DNA from: Alphaproteobacteria bacterium
Lineage (GTDB): Bacteria; Pseudomonadota; Alphaproteobacteria; Micropepsales; Micropepsaceae
Assembly: GCA_003246795.1 (NCBI GenBank)
Contig: QKCS01000222.1
Coordinates: forward strand, 1 to 6,174
Direction of reading: 5' to 3'
Length of the DNA stretch: 6,174 nt
In this document: one piece after another, positions 5,727 to 6,174 of the stretch
Numbering within the stretch: the first letter of the stretch is position 1
Layout: each line of letters starts with the position of its first letter
The notes under the pieces: generated by a model
Seen by the model: only the letters and a program-made list of their open reading frames with translations
Told to the model about the DNA's origin: nothing
Databases searched by the model: none
Position numbers and translations under genes: made by a program

Positions 5727-5743
5727 GCGCCTACGACAGGCGC
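5727..5743. terminator. Stem-loop between convergent GST and cell wall hydrolase genes
   Basis: GCGCCT (5727-5732) and AGGCGC (5738-5743) form a perfect 6-base-pair stem with a 5-base loop. It starts 16 bases after the GST stop and overlaps the stop codon of the convergent hydrolase gene. The position suits a bidirectional terminator, but no T-run follows on either side, so the call is tentative. Confidence 0.3.
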
Positions 5744-6174
5744 CCACGCTTCGACCGGTAGAAGATGTGCCCGCCGATGCGCGCCACCACCACCATGTGC
5801 TTCGCCCAACGCGGCTTGACGTAGCGCGCATGATAATATGTCGCGCCGCGCACGATCTTGGACTTGCCCTTGCCGCGCGCCCGCAGCGCCGCCGAAGCGA
5901 TGCGCTTCGCGCGCTTCCACGCCTTCCTGTTGCGCGGCACGTCGGAACGGCCGTCGCCCGCGAACGAGAATTGGCAGCGCCACTTCCTGTGCGCGCCTTC
6001 GAAGACGACGCCGCACACGGTCTTCGGCCGCCCCTTCACGCGCGTGCGCGCAAGAACGACGTCGGCGACCGCGCGCTGGCCTTTCGCGCTTTCGCCGCGC
6101 GCTTCGAAATAGACCGCCGTCGCAAGGCAACCGAGCGCGCGGGACCGCGACTCGCGCGCCGTTGCCGGCGACAT
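5731..6174 (-). CDS. SleB-type cell wall hydrolase (possibly N-terminally truncated by window edge)
   Basis: At least 147 residues are present. The sequence matches the Hydrolase_2 / SleB domain (PF07486): CLATAVYFEARGES (16-29) with E24 as the expected catalytic Glu, GQRAVADVVLAR (32-43), TVCGVVFEG (52-60), CQFSF (67-71), ATYYHARYVKPRW (111-123) and GGHIFYR (134-140). Such enzymes cleave peptidoglycan glycan strands; in spore formers they act in germination, but in Gram-negative bacteria they are general wall remodelling proteins. C54 and C67 could form a disulfide. The ATG at 6174 is the last base triplet of the window, so the true start may lie beyond it with an export signal; none is visible here. 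The C-terminus is rich in Arg and Lys. It converges with the GST gene, 19 bases apart. Confidence 0.88.
   Translation of the reverse strand: MSPATARESRSRALGCLATAVYFEARGESAKGQRAVADVVLARTRVKGRPKTVCGVVFEGAHRKWRCQFSFAGDGRSDVPRNRKAWKRAKRIASAALRARGKGKSKIVRGATYYHARYVKPRWAKHMVVVARIGGHIFYRSKRGRLS

Overview
This is a GC-rich, gene-dense bacterial window that looks like the chromosome of an alphaproteobacterium. The grounds are the base composition, protein families common in that class (a HIT protein with the QLHVHVIAR form of the histidine motif, a SleB-type cell wall hydrolase, an SH3 plus COG3650-like secreted protein), and a dispersed palindromic intergenic repeat of a kind frequent there. The genus cannot be fixed from the sequence.

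Layout. On the minus strand from the left edge are the N-terminal third of an MFS transporter (363 to 1), a lytic transglycosylase-like protein (1288 to 416) and a small HIT-domain protein (1767 to 1330); the last two probably share a transcript. Divergent from the HIT gene is a secreted SH3 / COG3650-like protein (1853-2449). A 182-base gap follows. It holds a palindromic repeat flanked by an exact 10-base direct repeat. Then come a CaiB/BaiF (class III) CoA-transferase (2632-3831), a small low-GC lipoprotein gene on the opposite strand (4220 to 3882), a cyclase-family (kynurenine formamidase-like) metal hydrolase (4316-5107), and 12 bases later a glutathione S-transferase gene that needs two frameshifts to be read (5120-5711). 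Convergent with it at the right edge is a SleB-type cell wall hydrolase (6174 to 5731), possibly cut at its N-terminus.

How the genes may work together. CoA-transferase, cyclase-family hydrolase and GST are each common in catabolism of carboxylic or aromatic compounds, and the hydrolase and GST are a likely transcriptional pair. The substrate cannot be read from the sequence. Two putative peptidoglycan-acting enzymes (SLT-type and SleB-type) lie at opposite ends and are probably unrelated to that group. I see no tRNA, rRNA, CRISPR array, transposase, phage gene or defence cassette, and no convincing new multi-gene system. The most interesting spots are the 2447-2637 junction (a repeat that appears to have split a tightly coupled gene pair), the doubly frameshifted GST, the apparent Glu-to-Gln change at the metal site of the cyclase-family protein, and the low-GC lipoprotein insert.
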